A DNA stretch of 21,641 nucleotides from Bacteroidales bacterium (GTDB lineage: Bacteria; Bacteroidota; Bacteroidia; Bacteroidales; P3): contig DUQY01000062.1 in the NCBI GenBank assembly GCA_012837565.1, positions 1-21,641 on the forward strand, given 5' to 3'. A model generated the notes under the pieces. That model saw only the letters and a list, made by a program, of their open reading frames with translations, ran no database searches and was not told the DNA's origin. Both the position numbers and the translations under genes were made by a program. The stretch's first letter is position 1; every line of letters begins with the position of its first letter. This document shows, in pieces, positions 15,811-21,641 of this stretch.

Positions 15811-16815
15811 TTATTTCTTTATTGGTGAAGTATTCATCTTAATTGGTTGAATATTACCTTTTGGAGCTTCTGCTTTTTCAATTTCAACTAATTCAAGTTC
15901 AAAAATAAGTGGGCTTGAAGGTAGGATCTCTCCCCTACCGTCTGGTCCGTACGCTAAGCTTGATGGAATAAGAACTATTGCTTTTTCTCCTTTATTCATC
16001 ATCTTAACAGCTTCTTCAAAACCAGGAATCATCATTCGTTTACCAATATTGAATTCAAGTGGCTCATAAGGTCTTCCTTGTTGAAACACATTTGCTGCCT
16101 TTGCTGCTTCTTCAACACTTGTATCAAATAACTTTCCATCAGTAAACTTACCAATATAATGAACCTTTGCTTTATCACCTTCTTTTGGTTTTAGGTTTGT
16201 TTTATTGGTTAAAGTCTTCTTGAAGTAAACCCCATTAATAGCTTTACTATCAAAACCATAATCCTTAATTGCCTTAGCAATAATTTGTGGTTCAAGTTGT
16301 GCTAAACTATCAGATAGAATCTTGTGTTCTGCCATTTGAGCTTCTTGCTCCATACGATATTTTGCTTCTTCTTCTTTTTGTTCTTGATCTGTTTTAATAT
16401 CGTCTATTTCCATAGTCCAATACGCATACATGCCAGAAACAAAATAAGGAGGAAGGTTTCCATCAAAAAGTTTGAAAATTGAATCTCTTTCAAAAGCAAA
16501 AGTGCATACTTCGCCTTTTCTCATCATTAATACTCCATCAATAAGGTCTCCTTGAAAAACTCTAGAAGATGAATCTGTTCTTACAATTGGTTGAGATTGC
16601 ATCTTTGTTCCATCAGAAACTAATGAGTCACCAAACTTAATTGTGAATTTTCCAATTAATAAGTCGTTTTCTAGAACCTTCTGACCTTCAGGGTTCATTT
16701 TTACAAACTTATAATTAACCTTTTGTTCAGAGGTTTTGTATCCTTCTAGAGGATTTTGAGCGAAAAGAGTTGTTGCTATAATTGAGCATACAACTAATAA
16801 AATTGTTCGTTTCAT
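15811..16815 (-). CDS. FKBP-type peptidyl-prolyl isomerase, exported, two-domain
   Basis: A 334-residue protein with a signal peptide (about 1-19, ending FAQ) and no lipobox, so periplasmic. The C-terminal FKBP domain covers about residues 205-315: GDKAKVHYIGKFTDGKLFDTS, FNIGKRMMIPGFEEAVKMMNKGEKA, and SSLAYGPDGRG...PLIFELELVEI. The N-terminal 40-140 region (VKMNPEGQKVLENDLLIGKF) looks like a degenerate FKBP domain lacking the active-site residues. Between them is a charged Glu/Gln coiled stretch (QEQKEEEAKYRMEQEAQ). The flap carries an unusual insertion (AAKAANVFQQGRPYEP) also found in the next gene. It should help fold secreted or outer-membrane proteins. Confidence 0.9.
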   Translation of the reverse strand: MKRTILLVVCSIIATTLFAQNPLEGYKTSEQKVNYKFVKMNPEGQKVLENDLLIGKFTIKFGDSLVSDGTKMQSQPIVRTDSSSRVFQGDLIDGVLMMRKGEVCTFAFERDSIFKLFDGNLPPYFVSGMYAYWTMEIDDIKTDQEQKEEEAKYRMEQEAQMAEHKILSDSLAQLEPQIIAKAIKDYGFDSKAINGVYFKKTLTNKTNLKPKEGDKAKVHYIGKFTDGKLFDTSVEEAAKAANVFQQGRPYEPLEFNIGKRMMIPGFEEAVKMMNKGEKAIVLIPSSLAYGPDGRGEILPSSPLIFELELVEIEKAEAPKGNIQPIKMNTSPIKK

Positions 16816-16839
16816 CTTAATATGTTATTTTATATGTAA

Positions 16840-17736
16840 TTAATGTTTAATGACGTCAATTAAAGTTACTTCAAATATTAATGTTGAATTAGGTTTTATA
16901 GGTCCAAAAGCCTTTGAGCCATATGCTAGTTTGGAAGGAATAATAAACTTCGCACTACCTCCTTTTTTCATTAGTGATATACCCTCTGTCCAACCTGCAA
17001 TAACACCATCATCACCCAAATAGAATGAGAATGGTTCGTAATTCCTTGAATCCATATATAGATTAGCTTTCTTTGCAACAGGAAGAATATTTGTATCAAT
17101 TATTTTACCATCTAGAGTAGAAACAGAATAGTTAACTTTCACTTCGTCACCAAAATCAGCCTTATGTCCTTTTCCTTCAACGATGTTAATAAAGTAAAGA
17201 CCAGATTCTTGTTTAACAGTATTCAAAGAATTTCTTTCAATATATAGATCTATTGTGTCAAACTCTTGCTTCTCCAACTCCATAAGCTCTTTAGTTGTTT
17301 CATCTATTTCCTTCTTGGATATTATTTGATGTACTTTTAAATAGAAATTGATTTTATCTTTTCCATTTGTATGAATATTAGGGACGTATCTTGATACGCT
17401 ATCTCCAGGAATAATAATGATAGCAGAATCACCGAGGTGTAGGTTTAATAAAAGCTCATCTACACTACCCTTATCGTTACTTATGATTTGGAAAAGACGT
17501 TCTGGTTTTCCAAAATTGCTATAAATAACAACCGAATCATTCTTTCTAATCTCCATCTCACCATAAAGAATATCTCCTTGTTTGGCTTTTGGAGTGTTTT
17601 TATTGATAGTACAATGTTTAAATAAATATCCTAATTCTGTTGTAACAAAATCACTAGATGTATCCTTATTACAACTAATGGTTAATAGGCTAATAAAAGC
17701 TATTATTAATAAATAAAATGTCCTAATCTTCATCAC
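16840..17736 (-). CDS. FKBP-type peptidyl-prolyl isomerase lipoprotein, two-domain
   Basis: A 298-residue lipoprotein: the hydrophobic signal ends in LTISC with Cys22 as the lipidated residue. It is homologous along its whole length to the neighbouring 334-residue protein, including a degenerate N-terminal domain (YGEMEIRKNDSVVIYSNFG), a Glu/Lys-rich middle, and a C-terminal FKBP domain with VNYSVSTLDGKIIDT, VIAGWTEGISLMKKGGSAKF and SKLAYGSKAFG. The Trp after the VIAG motif, which lines the FKBP pocket, is kept. The flap insertion AKKANLYMDSRNYEP parallels that of its neighbour, so the two genes arose by duplication. 9 bp after the upstream FKBP gene and 24 bp before the next. Confidence 0.9.
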   Translation of the reverse strand: MMKIRTFYLLIIAFISLLTISCNKDTSSDFVTTELGYLFKHCTINKNTPKAKQGDILYGEMEIRKNDSVVIYSNFGKPERLFQIISNDKGSVDELLLNLHLGDSAIIIIPGDSVSRYVPNIHTNGKDKINFYLKVHQIISKKEIDETTKELMELEKQEFDTIDLYIERNSLNTVKQESGLYFINIVEGKGHKADFGDEVKVNYSVSTLDGKIIDTNILPVAKKANLYMDSRNYEPFSFYLGDDGVIAGWTEGISLMKKGGSAKFIIPSKLAYGSKAFGPIKPNSTLIFEVTLIDVIKH

Positions 17737-17745
17737 TATATAATA

Positions 17746-18312
17746 TTATTTAACTTCTTTAATTTCAATCTCATAAATCAAACTTGAACGTTTAGGAATC
17801 TTATCACCGTTGCCTGTTACTCCGTAAGCTAAAAAAGAAGGAATTGCTACTCTCAACTTACCTCCCTCAGCCTTACCTTCCAAAGCATAAACCAGCCCAA
17901 TAACCGATTGCTCCTTACCCATATTAATTATCTTGTCTCCGTCTATCTTTGAGTCAAAAACTTGTTTTGTATCAAGTAATTCAATTTTACAGTTTAATCT
18001 AACAACTGAATTAGCATTTATTACCTTACCTTTACCTCTTTCCAGTTCCTCAACAAAAACTCCTATTTTCAATTGGTTCATTTTCCAATTCCTTCTTTCA
18101 ACATAACCCTTGATTTGTTGAATCTCCTTCTCATTAACAATCTGATTTGATTTAAGAAGAGCCTCATCAACCTTTTCCTCATTTGTTTTGTTTTTTGGAG
18201 CTTCTCTTTTCTCTCTTAAAACAATAGCATAGTGATTATTATGGCTATCACCACAACCAACAAATAATATTGAAATAAATAGAAATAATATTGTATTTAA
18301 CTTAATTCTCAT
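17746..18312 (-). CDS. FKBP-type peptidyl-prolyl isomerase lipoprotein, GldI-like
   Basis: A 188-residue lipoprotein with a signal ending LFVGC (Cys20). A charged helical segment (about 40-85) precedes one FKBP domain (about 95-188) with KQVFDS, VIGLVYALEGKAEGG and PSFLAYGVTGNG. Leu replaces the pocket Trp. Size, lipid anchor, an REAPKNKT-like region after the anchor and the helical linker resemble GldI, the gliding/type IX-associated isomerase of Flavobacterium, but the resemblance is from memory and is not proof. It starts 11 bp inside the 3' end of the NrnA gene, so the two are translationally coupled. Confidence 0.82.
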   Translation of the reverse strand: MRIKLNTILFLFISILFVGCGDSHNNHYAIVLREKREAPKNKTNEEKVDEALLKSNQIVNEKEIQQIKGYVERRNWKMNQLKIGVFVEELERGKGKVINANSVVRLNCKIELLDTKQVFDSKIDGDKIINMGKEQSVIGLVYALEGKAEGGKLRVAIPSFLAYGVTGNGDKIPKRSSLIYEIEIKEVK

Positions 18313-19336
18313 TTTTTTTCTTTAGATCAAATCCTTTAATTTGTTCGGTTAACCTCTCAATAACTGCATCAAGGCTTTCATGTGAGAAACCCCCAGCAGC
18401 TTTCTTATGTCCAGCACCATTCCAATAGGTTCTTGAAAAAACATTCACATCAAAATCATTTTTTGAACGGAATGAAAGTCTAACCCTATCAGGTCTTTCT
18501 GTAACCAAGGCGCCAAACTCAATTCCCTCTAAGCTAAGACAGTAATTAACTATCCCCTCACAATCACCTATTTGATAATTAAACCTCCTTAAATCCTTCC
18601 TAGACAGATAAATAAAGGCAGCACCCTGCTTTGGAAAAACAATCAATCTCTCACATAAGCAAAAACCTAATAACCTTAACTTAGTTTCTGAATAAGTGTT
18701 ATAGACCATCTTGTGAATATCTTCAACATTAGCACCATGATCAACTAAATCTGCCACAACTTCATATACCCTTCTTTCATTACAAGCATAACTAAAACTA
18801 CCTGTATCGGTGCAAATACCAAGATAAAGTGATTGAGCTATATTGAAATTTAGAAAAGAATTATTGCCCTCTAACAAGAAAAGAACTTCATAAAGAAGCT
18901 CACAAGTTGATGAAACATTTGTTAGGGAATATATTAAGTCGAAATTCTCTATTTCAGGAAAAAGATGATGATCAATTAGAGCCTTAGGTTTATTTGACTC
19001 CAAAAGACTATCTTTAAGCATATCTCCAACTCTTGTTACAGAGTTGAAATCTAAGCCTATGATTAAATCGGTCTCAGTAAAAGCAATCTTAGCATCTTCG
19101 AATTGTTTAGTCCCTATTATATGTGGCACATCCTTCATAACGAATTCCAAAAATGCAGGATATTCATTAGGAATAATAACCTTAACGGTTTTATTTTTTG
19201 ATTTTAAATAGTGGAAAATTGATGTAGCAGCACCAATTGTATCTCCATCAGGATTAAAGTGAGAAACTAAAGTAATTATATTAGATTCTTGTATCTTATT
19301 TCTCAGCTCATTTATTTCAGTTTCAGAAAATATCAT
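18302..19336 (-). CDS. DHH-family phosphoesterase, NrnA-like
   Basis: A 344-residue DHH/DHHA1 phosphoesterase resembling NrnA, which degrades nano-RNA and dephosphorylates pAp to AMP. Manganese-binding motifs are all present: HFNPDGD (His26, Asp30, Asp32), GLDFN (Asp96), IDHH (Asp122-His123-His124) and GICTDTGSFSY. The C-terminal DHHA1 domain has the GAGHKKAAGGFS substrate loop. No signal peptide; cytoplasmic. It is the first gene of the - strand group and overlaps the GldI-like FKBP gene by 11 bp. A -7 box lies at 19379-19386. The substrate in vivo (nano-RNA, pAp or cyclic dinucleotide products) cannot be told from sequence. Confidence 0.92.
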   Translation of the reverse strand: MIFSETEINELRNKIQESNIITLVSHFNPDGDTIGAATSIFHYLKSKNKTVKVIIPNEYPAFLEFVMKDVPHIIGTKQFEDAKIAFTETDLIIGLDFNSVTRVGDMLKDSLLESNKPKALIDHHLFPEIENFDLIYSLTNVSSTCELLYEVLFLLEGNNSFLNFNIAQSLYLGICTDTGSFSYACNERRVYEVVADLVDHGANVEDIHKMVYNTYSETKLRLLGFCLCERLIVFPKQGAAFIYLSRKDLRRFNYQIGDCEGIVNYCLSLEGIEFGALVTERPDRVRLSFRSKNDFDVNVFSRTYWNGAGHKKAAGGFSHESLDAVIERLTEQIKGFDLKKKNEN

Positions 19337-19378
19337 ATAAAATTATCTATCTTTTTAATTATTAACGTAAACAATCTG

Positions 19379-19386
19379 CAAAGATA
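19379..19386 (-). promoter_or_regulatory. Putative -7 box (TATCTTTG) of the NrnA-FKBP operon
   Basis: Reads TATCTTTG on the - strand, an exact TAnnTTTG match, 42 bp before the NrnA start codon. It lies in the 81-bp gap after the XRE gene, so the operon probably has its own promoter. Confidence 0.45.
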
Positions 19387-19417
19387 AAAAAATATAGTTA
19401 ATAAGCCTAAGGATATA

Positions 19418-20068
19418 TTAGTTTTTAATCAACTCCTCATAACTATTATCAGAGTAAAATATAATGAGTTTTTTGATATGCTTATTTGAATCATTTTTTT
19501 TAATACTAAGTTCATTAGAAATAATATGGTTACTTATTTCTGAGTTATCGTCTTCCTTTTGATTAGGTATAACAGAACTTTTCATCTCATCATTAATAAT
19601 TTCCTTAGAATTACTAATAGCATTATCCTTACTAACTGGTATCCTTTCGTTAACAACAGGCATATTTTCAATAATTGCCGATCTTCCCTCAAGAATCTCA
19701 ATTTTACGCTGCAAATCCTCAACCTTATCTTTTTCAAGTTTTAATAAATTACTCTTCTGACTATCAGTAAATAAATCATCATTCACTTCATCAAATAGAC
19801 TTTCTGAAGGCTTTGAGGTTTCATTATTCACATCTTGCGATGATTTATCCTCAGATTTTACAACCAATGAACCTTTACCAAGAACCAACCAATTTGAATC
19901 AATCTCTGGAAACCTGTTTAAGATTTTAGTAACTAAATCCAGTGAAGGATTATTTCTACCAGATAGGATATGAGATATGGATGAACGTTGGACTCCAATC
20001 TCATCAGCAAACTCTGTTGGGTTCATCGCAAAGGATTTCATTAATAAAAGTATTCTTTCTTGCATCAT
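19418..20068 (-). CDS. XRE-type helix-turn-helix regulator
   Basis: A 216-residue DNA-binding protein. Residues 1-65 form a Cro/C1-type helix-turn-helix domain: PTEFADEIGVQRSSISHILSG (17-37) contains the recognition helix, followed by NPSLDLVTKILNRFP. A short coiled-coil (SNLLKLEKDKVEDLQRKIEILEG, about 105-127) would support dimers. The rest is polar and probably disordered, ending in a conserved-looking KLIIFYSDNSYEELI. No ligand or protease domain. The start at 20068 was taken; a second ATG directly follows, so the start is uncertain by one codon. Its 400-bp upstream region contains at least seven palindromic TTACATTTGTAA-like sites, one only 6 bp before the start codon, suggesting autoregulation. 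Confidence 0.87.
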   Translation of the reverse strand: MMQERILLLMKSFAMNPTEFADEIGVQRSSISHILSGRNNPSLDLVTKILNRFPEIDSNWLVLGKGSLVVKSEDKSSQDVNNETSKPSESLFDEVNDDLFTDSQKSNLLKLEKDKVEDLQRKIEILEGRSAIIENMPVVNERIPVSKDNAISNSKEIINDEMKSSVIPNQKEDDNSEISNHIISNELSIKKNDSNKHIKKLIIFYSDNSYEELIKN

Positions 20069-20074
20069 GATATT

Positions 20075-20466
20075 TTACATTTGTATCTAAATTACATTTG
20101 TAACAAACAAAAACAATCTAAATAACGAAATTAACAATATTACATTTGTATTATGTTAATACGTTTAACCAAGAATAAAGTTACATTATACTCAACTTAG
20201 TATAACAACACTATGAATCAAACAATTATACTATATACTTATTATCAATATGGCTAACAATAAAACAACTATAAACATTAACCTGTCACATCATATGACA
20301 CACGTAAACTACTGGCTATGATATGAATATTTACTTATATACTCTTCTTATTAAATATTAACAGGTCACATTTGTAAAATCTTAAAACTATCATCACTTC
20401 TACAATCTTATCACGTTACATCTGTAGAACCTGCTTCATTCCACAAATGTAACTCTACGAATGTAA
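20075..20466. promoter_or_regulatory. Cluster of TTACATTTGTAA-like operator sites
   Basis: Seven sites with dyad TTACA-nn-TGTAA. Perfect dyad: 20092-20103. One or two mismatches: 20075-20086, 20140-20151, 20366-20377, 20416-20427, 20441-20452 and 20455-20466 (the last two in the opposite orientation). Spacings include 17 bp and 14 bp between neighbours. The site at 20075-20086 lies between the XRE start codon and its likely promoter, fitting repression. Caveat: TACATTTG within the site also matches the Bacteroidota -7 box TAnnTTTG, so some copies could be promoters. Binding by the adjacent XRE protein is inference. Confidence 0.7.
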
Positions 20467-20694
20467 ATAGCAAACTACACTCCTACTCTATCATATATTT
20501 ATTATGAAAAGGGGAAATGAAGATTAGTGATGATAAATGTATGTGTTGATTTAATGTAATTTCAGATCCAAATCAAGGAATAGATTTAGTGTAAACTGAA
20601 AATAGTAGGTTGGGAACTGAAATCGCTTAGAATTGAAAATTTGCGACCAATTGTATACATGGATAGATTTAATAGTTAATATATCTTAAAAACA

Positions 20695-20731
20695 AATTAA
20701 GGGCATAGATTAAATATCTACACCCTTAATT
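20695..20731 (-). terminator. Terminator after the small lipoprotein gene
   Basis: A 9-bp outer stem, AATTAAGGG (20695-20703) with CCCTTAATT (20723-20731), and an inner TAGAT/ATCTA stem (20706-20710, 20716-20720) are separated only by CA/CA mismatches. On the - strand it is followed by TGTTTTTAAG. It lies about 55 bp after the stop codon of the small lipoprotein gene. Confidence 0.78.
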
Positions 20732-20786
20732 AAGTAATTGTTCCAAATAAAATAGAAGGAATTTATCCTCTACCCTTTTTAAAGTA

Positions 20787-20912
20787 TTATCTTAGGTTTT
20801 CTGCCCTATAACGATTTGTTGATTTATAAGTTTCACAACGTTTTTGAGCGCATGATTCAAGAAGTAATACCATTGCTATAAGACCTAATAATACTAATGC
20901 TGTTTTTTTCAT
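20787..20912 (-). CDS. Small lipoprotein, 41 residues
   Basis: A short gene encoding MKKTALVLLGLIAMVLLLES then Cys21, followed by a 20-residue polar tail with a second Cys26 and Arg/Lys/Tyr residues, ending NLR. The basic start, long hydrophobic core and LLESC lipobox indicate a lipoprotein signal peptide, so the mature product would be about 21 residues attached to a membrane. It is not a chance ORF: it has an A-rich leader directly before the ATG, a TAnnTTTG box at 20982-20989 and a hairpin terminator at 20695-20731. The function is unknown. Very short lipoproteins with a CAQKRCETYK-like tail occur in Bacteroidota, in my recollection, but have no assigned role. Confidence 0.75.
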   Translation of the reverse strand: MKKTALVLLGLIAMVLLLESCAQKRCETYKSTNRYRAENLR

Positions 20913-20981
20913 ATCTTTTTTTTTATATTTTATATTTCAATATCAGAATCAGTAGAACTAACCTACCAATCAATTAATATA

Positions 20982-20989
20982 CAAAAGTA
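20982..20989 (-). promoter_or_regulatory. Putative -7 box (TACTTTTG) of the small lipoprotein gene
   Basis: Reads TACTTTTG on the - strand, an exact TAnnTTTG match, 69 bp before the start codon. No -33 element at the usual spacing. Confidence 0.4.
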
Positions 20990-21277
20990 CATATTATTTA
21001 CAAATTATACTCATATAAAACGAAATATCTCTTCCTTTTATTACTCTAATACATTACCATACCCTATTATCCTATAAAACACTTAACCTCCTACATACAA
21101 TATCTCAAATAATACTGCTGAATTATCCTTATTACTTCCCCTGAAATCAGAACAATTAAATCAAGATTTAAACCAAGGAGTAACTCATCTAAAATATAAG
21201 ATTAAACTACTGTAAACCAAGTATTAAATTACTAAAACACCGTATTAAATTATTAAAGCTAAGAACCATTTCACTAA

Positions 21278-21358
21278 GATGTACATCTTAGCTTACTGAG
21301 ATGTACATCTTAGCGTCGTGGGATGTACATCTTAGCAGCGTGAGATGTACATCTTAGC
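21278..21358. repeat. Array B: four 22-bp-period repeats of GATGTACATC
   Basis: Four full copies of GATGTACATCTTAGC begin at 21278, 21300, 21322 and 21344, all 22 bp apart. Spacers TTACTGA, GTCGTGG and AGCGTGA correspond in order to those of the array at 218-293, with one to three changes each, so the four-unit block was copied as a whole. The first copy is embedded in an 18-bp perfect palindrome, CTAAGATGTACATCTTAG (21274-21291). Both arrays point the same way. Confidence 0.93.
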
Positions 21359-21364
21359 AATTTT

Positions 21365-21417
21365 AATCAAAGAAATAGAAATTTAATGCTTAGTTCTAAA
21401 AATTTCTTTCTTTGATT
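21365..21417. repeat. Inverted repeat after array B
   Basis: AATCAAAGAAATAGAAATTT (21365-21384) can pair with AAATTTCTTTCTTTGATT (21400-21417) with a small bulge, giving a long AT-rich hairpin. The right arm overlaps ATTTCTTTCTTTG (21402-21414), which also follows array A at 300-312, so it seems to be part of the same repeat module. It could also serve as a weak terminator for nth on the - strand. Confidence 0.6.
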
Positions 21418-21554
21418 TGAGATTATTGTTGATAGTTTATTATTATTATATCGAGCTAAAAGAATAGTAAATAAGCTAGATAGAATAGGGAAATAAAAAA
21501 ATTTGGGTTAAAAAGGGGAAATTGAAGAGTATTTAGTTGTCCGCAATTTTTGGA

Positions 21555-21641
21555 TTAGTGTTTTTCCAATCCTTGGTAATATTTACAGATTGATATTAGG
21601 CCGCACTGGTTGCATTTTGGCTTTCTTGCTATGCAGGTATA
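21555..21641 (-). CDS. nth: Endonuclease III, C-terminal fragment (cut by window edge)
   Basis: The last 28 codons of a gene entering from the right on the - strand. They read YTCIARKPKCNQCGLISIC and then KYYQGLEKH. The cysteines follow C-x6-C-x2-C-x5-C (fragment residues 3, 10, 13 and 19), the [4Fe-4S] cluster motif that closes endonuclease III, and CIARKPKC is the usual wording there. Endonuclease III removes oxidised pyrimidines in base-excision repair. MutY shares the cysteine spacing but has a further C-terminal domain after it, whereas here the protein stops nine residues later, favouring Nth. The rest of the gene lies outside the window. Confidence 0.9.
   Translation of the reverse strand, partial: YTCIARKPKCNQCGLISICKYYQGLEKH

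Larger units (their letters stand above)
20069..20786. other. 718-bp intergenic region upstream of the XRE gene
   Basis: Non-coding. The part next to the XRE gene (20075-20466) contains the operator-like sites listed separately, plus a direct repeat ATTAACnnGTCACAT at 20277-20291 and 20357-20371, the first copy extending into TGTCA-N7-TGACA at 20284-20300. The rest (20470-20690) is AT-rich with no recognisable gene. A terminator for the small lipoprotein gene lies at 20695-20731. Confidence 0.6.
20913..21554. other. 642-bp intergenic region between the small lipoprotein gene and nth
   Basis: Non-coding. It holds the small lipoprotein promoter box, a degenerate 24-bp tandem pair around 21215-21257 (GTATTAAATTACTAAA and GTATTAAATTATTAAA), the second GATGTACATC array, and an inverted repeat just after it. 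Otherwise AT-rich with no gene seen. Confidence 0.6.

Noticed and set aside
20284..20300. TGTCA-N7-TGACA as an independent operator
   Set aside because: Only one full inverted copy is present; a partial copy near 20366 already belongs to the TTACATTTGTAA-like set, so it is noted but not claimed as a separate system.
1..21641. Mobile element, prophage or defence island bounded by the two arrays
   Set aside because: The genes between the arrays are core housekeeping functions with uniform composition; no integrase, transposase, tRNA target site or phage gene was seen.

Overview
The window is AT-rich bacterial chromosome that looks like Bacteroidota, probably class Bacteroidia; genus cannot be told. 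Four things point there. The families are typical of the phylum: DUF3109, DUF3276 (PUR-like), DUF5683, a PorT-type beta-barrel, and a 'gliding motility-associated' C-terminal domain of the type IX secretion world. Glycolysis uses a pyrophosphate-type phosphofructokinase beside a class III fructose-bisphosphatase. Start codons lack Shine-Dalgarno sequences and sit behind A-rich leaders. Many genes have the TAnnTTTG -7 box of Bacteroidota promoters close upstream.

Layout. 1-478 is non-coding and carries a four-copy 22-bp-period array of the palindrome GATGTACATC. On the + strand, 479-4366 holds DUF3109, PPi-type phosphofructokinase and class III FBPase, closed by a bidirectional terminator. On the - strand, 4456-8814 holds an outer-membrane barrel, DUF5683, ParB, ParA, DUF3276 and a YggS-type PLP protein. 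The + strand then carries RNase P RNA (9070-9447), an ECF sigma factor with a membrane-anchored partner that ends in a type IX-like C-terminal domain, and a split transketolase whose two halves are separated by a secreted VWA protein (11013-14221). After a 727-bp non-coding stretch, the - strand carries a likely operon (14949-19336): NrnA-like DHH phosphoesterase, three FKBP-type prolyl isomerases and a DEDDh exonuclease. Upstream is an XRE-type regulator whose 5' region contains at least seven TTACATTTGTAA-like sites. A 41-residue lipoprotein gene too short for ordinary ORF calling lies at 20787-20912. A second copy of the GATGTACATC array lies at 21278-21358. The C-terminal end of endonuclease III, with its [4Fe-4S] cysteines, runs off the right edge.

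Most genes are conserved housekeeping functions: glycolysis/gluconeogenesis, pentose phosphate, chromosome segregation, RNA processing and envelope protein folding. I see no transposase, CRISPR array, tRNA, toxin-antitoxin pair or obvious defence system. The unexplained parts are the paired 22-bp arrays, the operator-like cluster before the XRE gene, the VWA gene inside the transketolase operon, and the sigma-linked membrane protein with a type IX-like tail.
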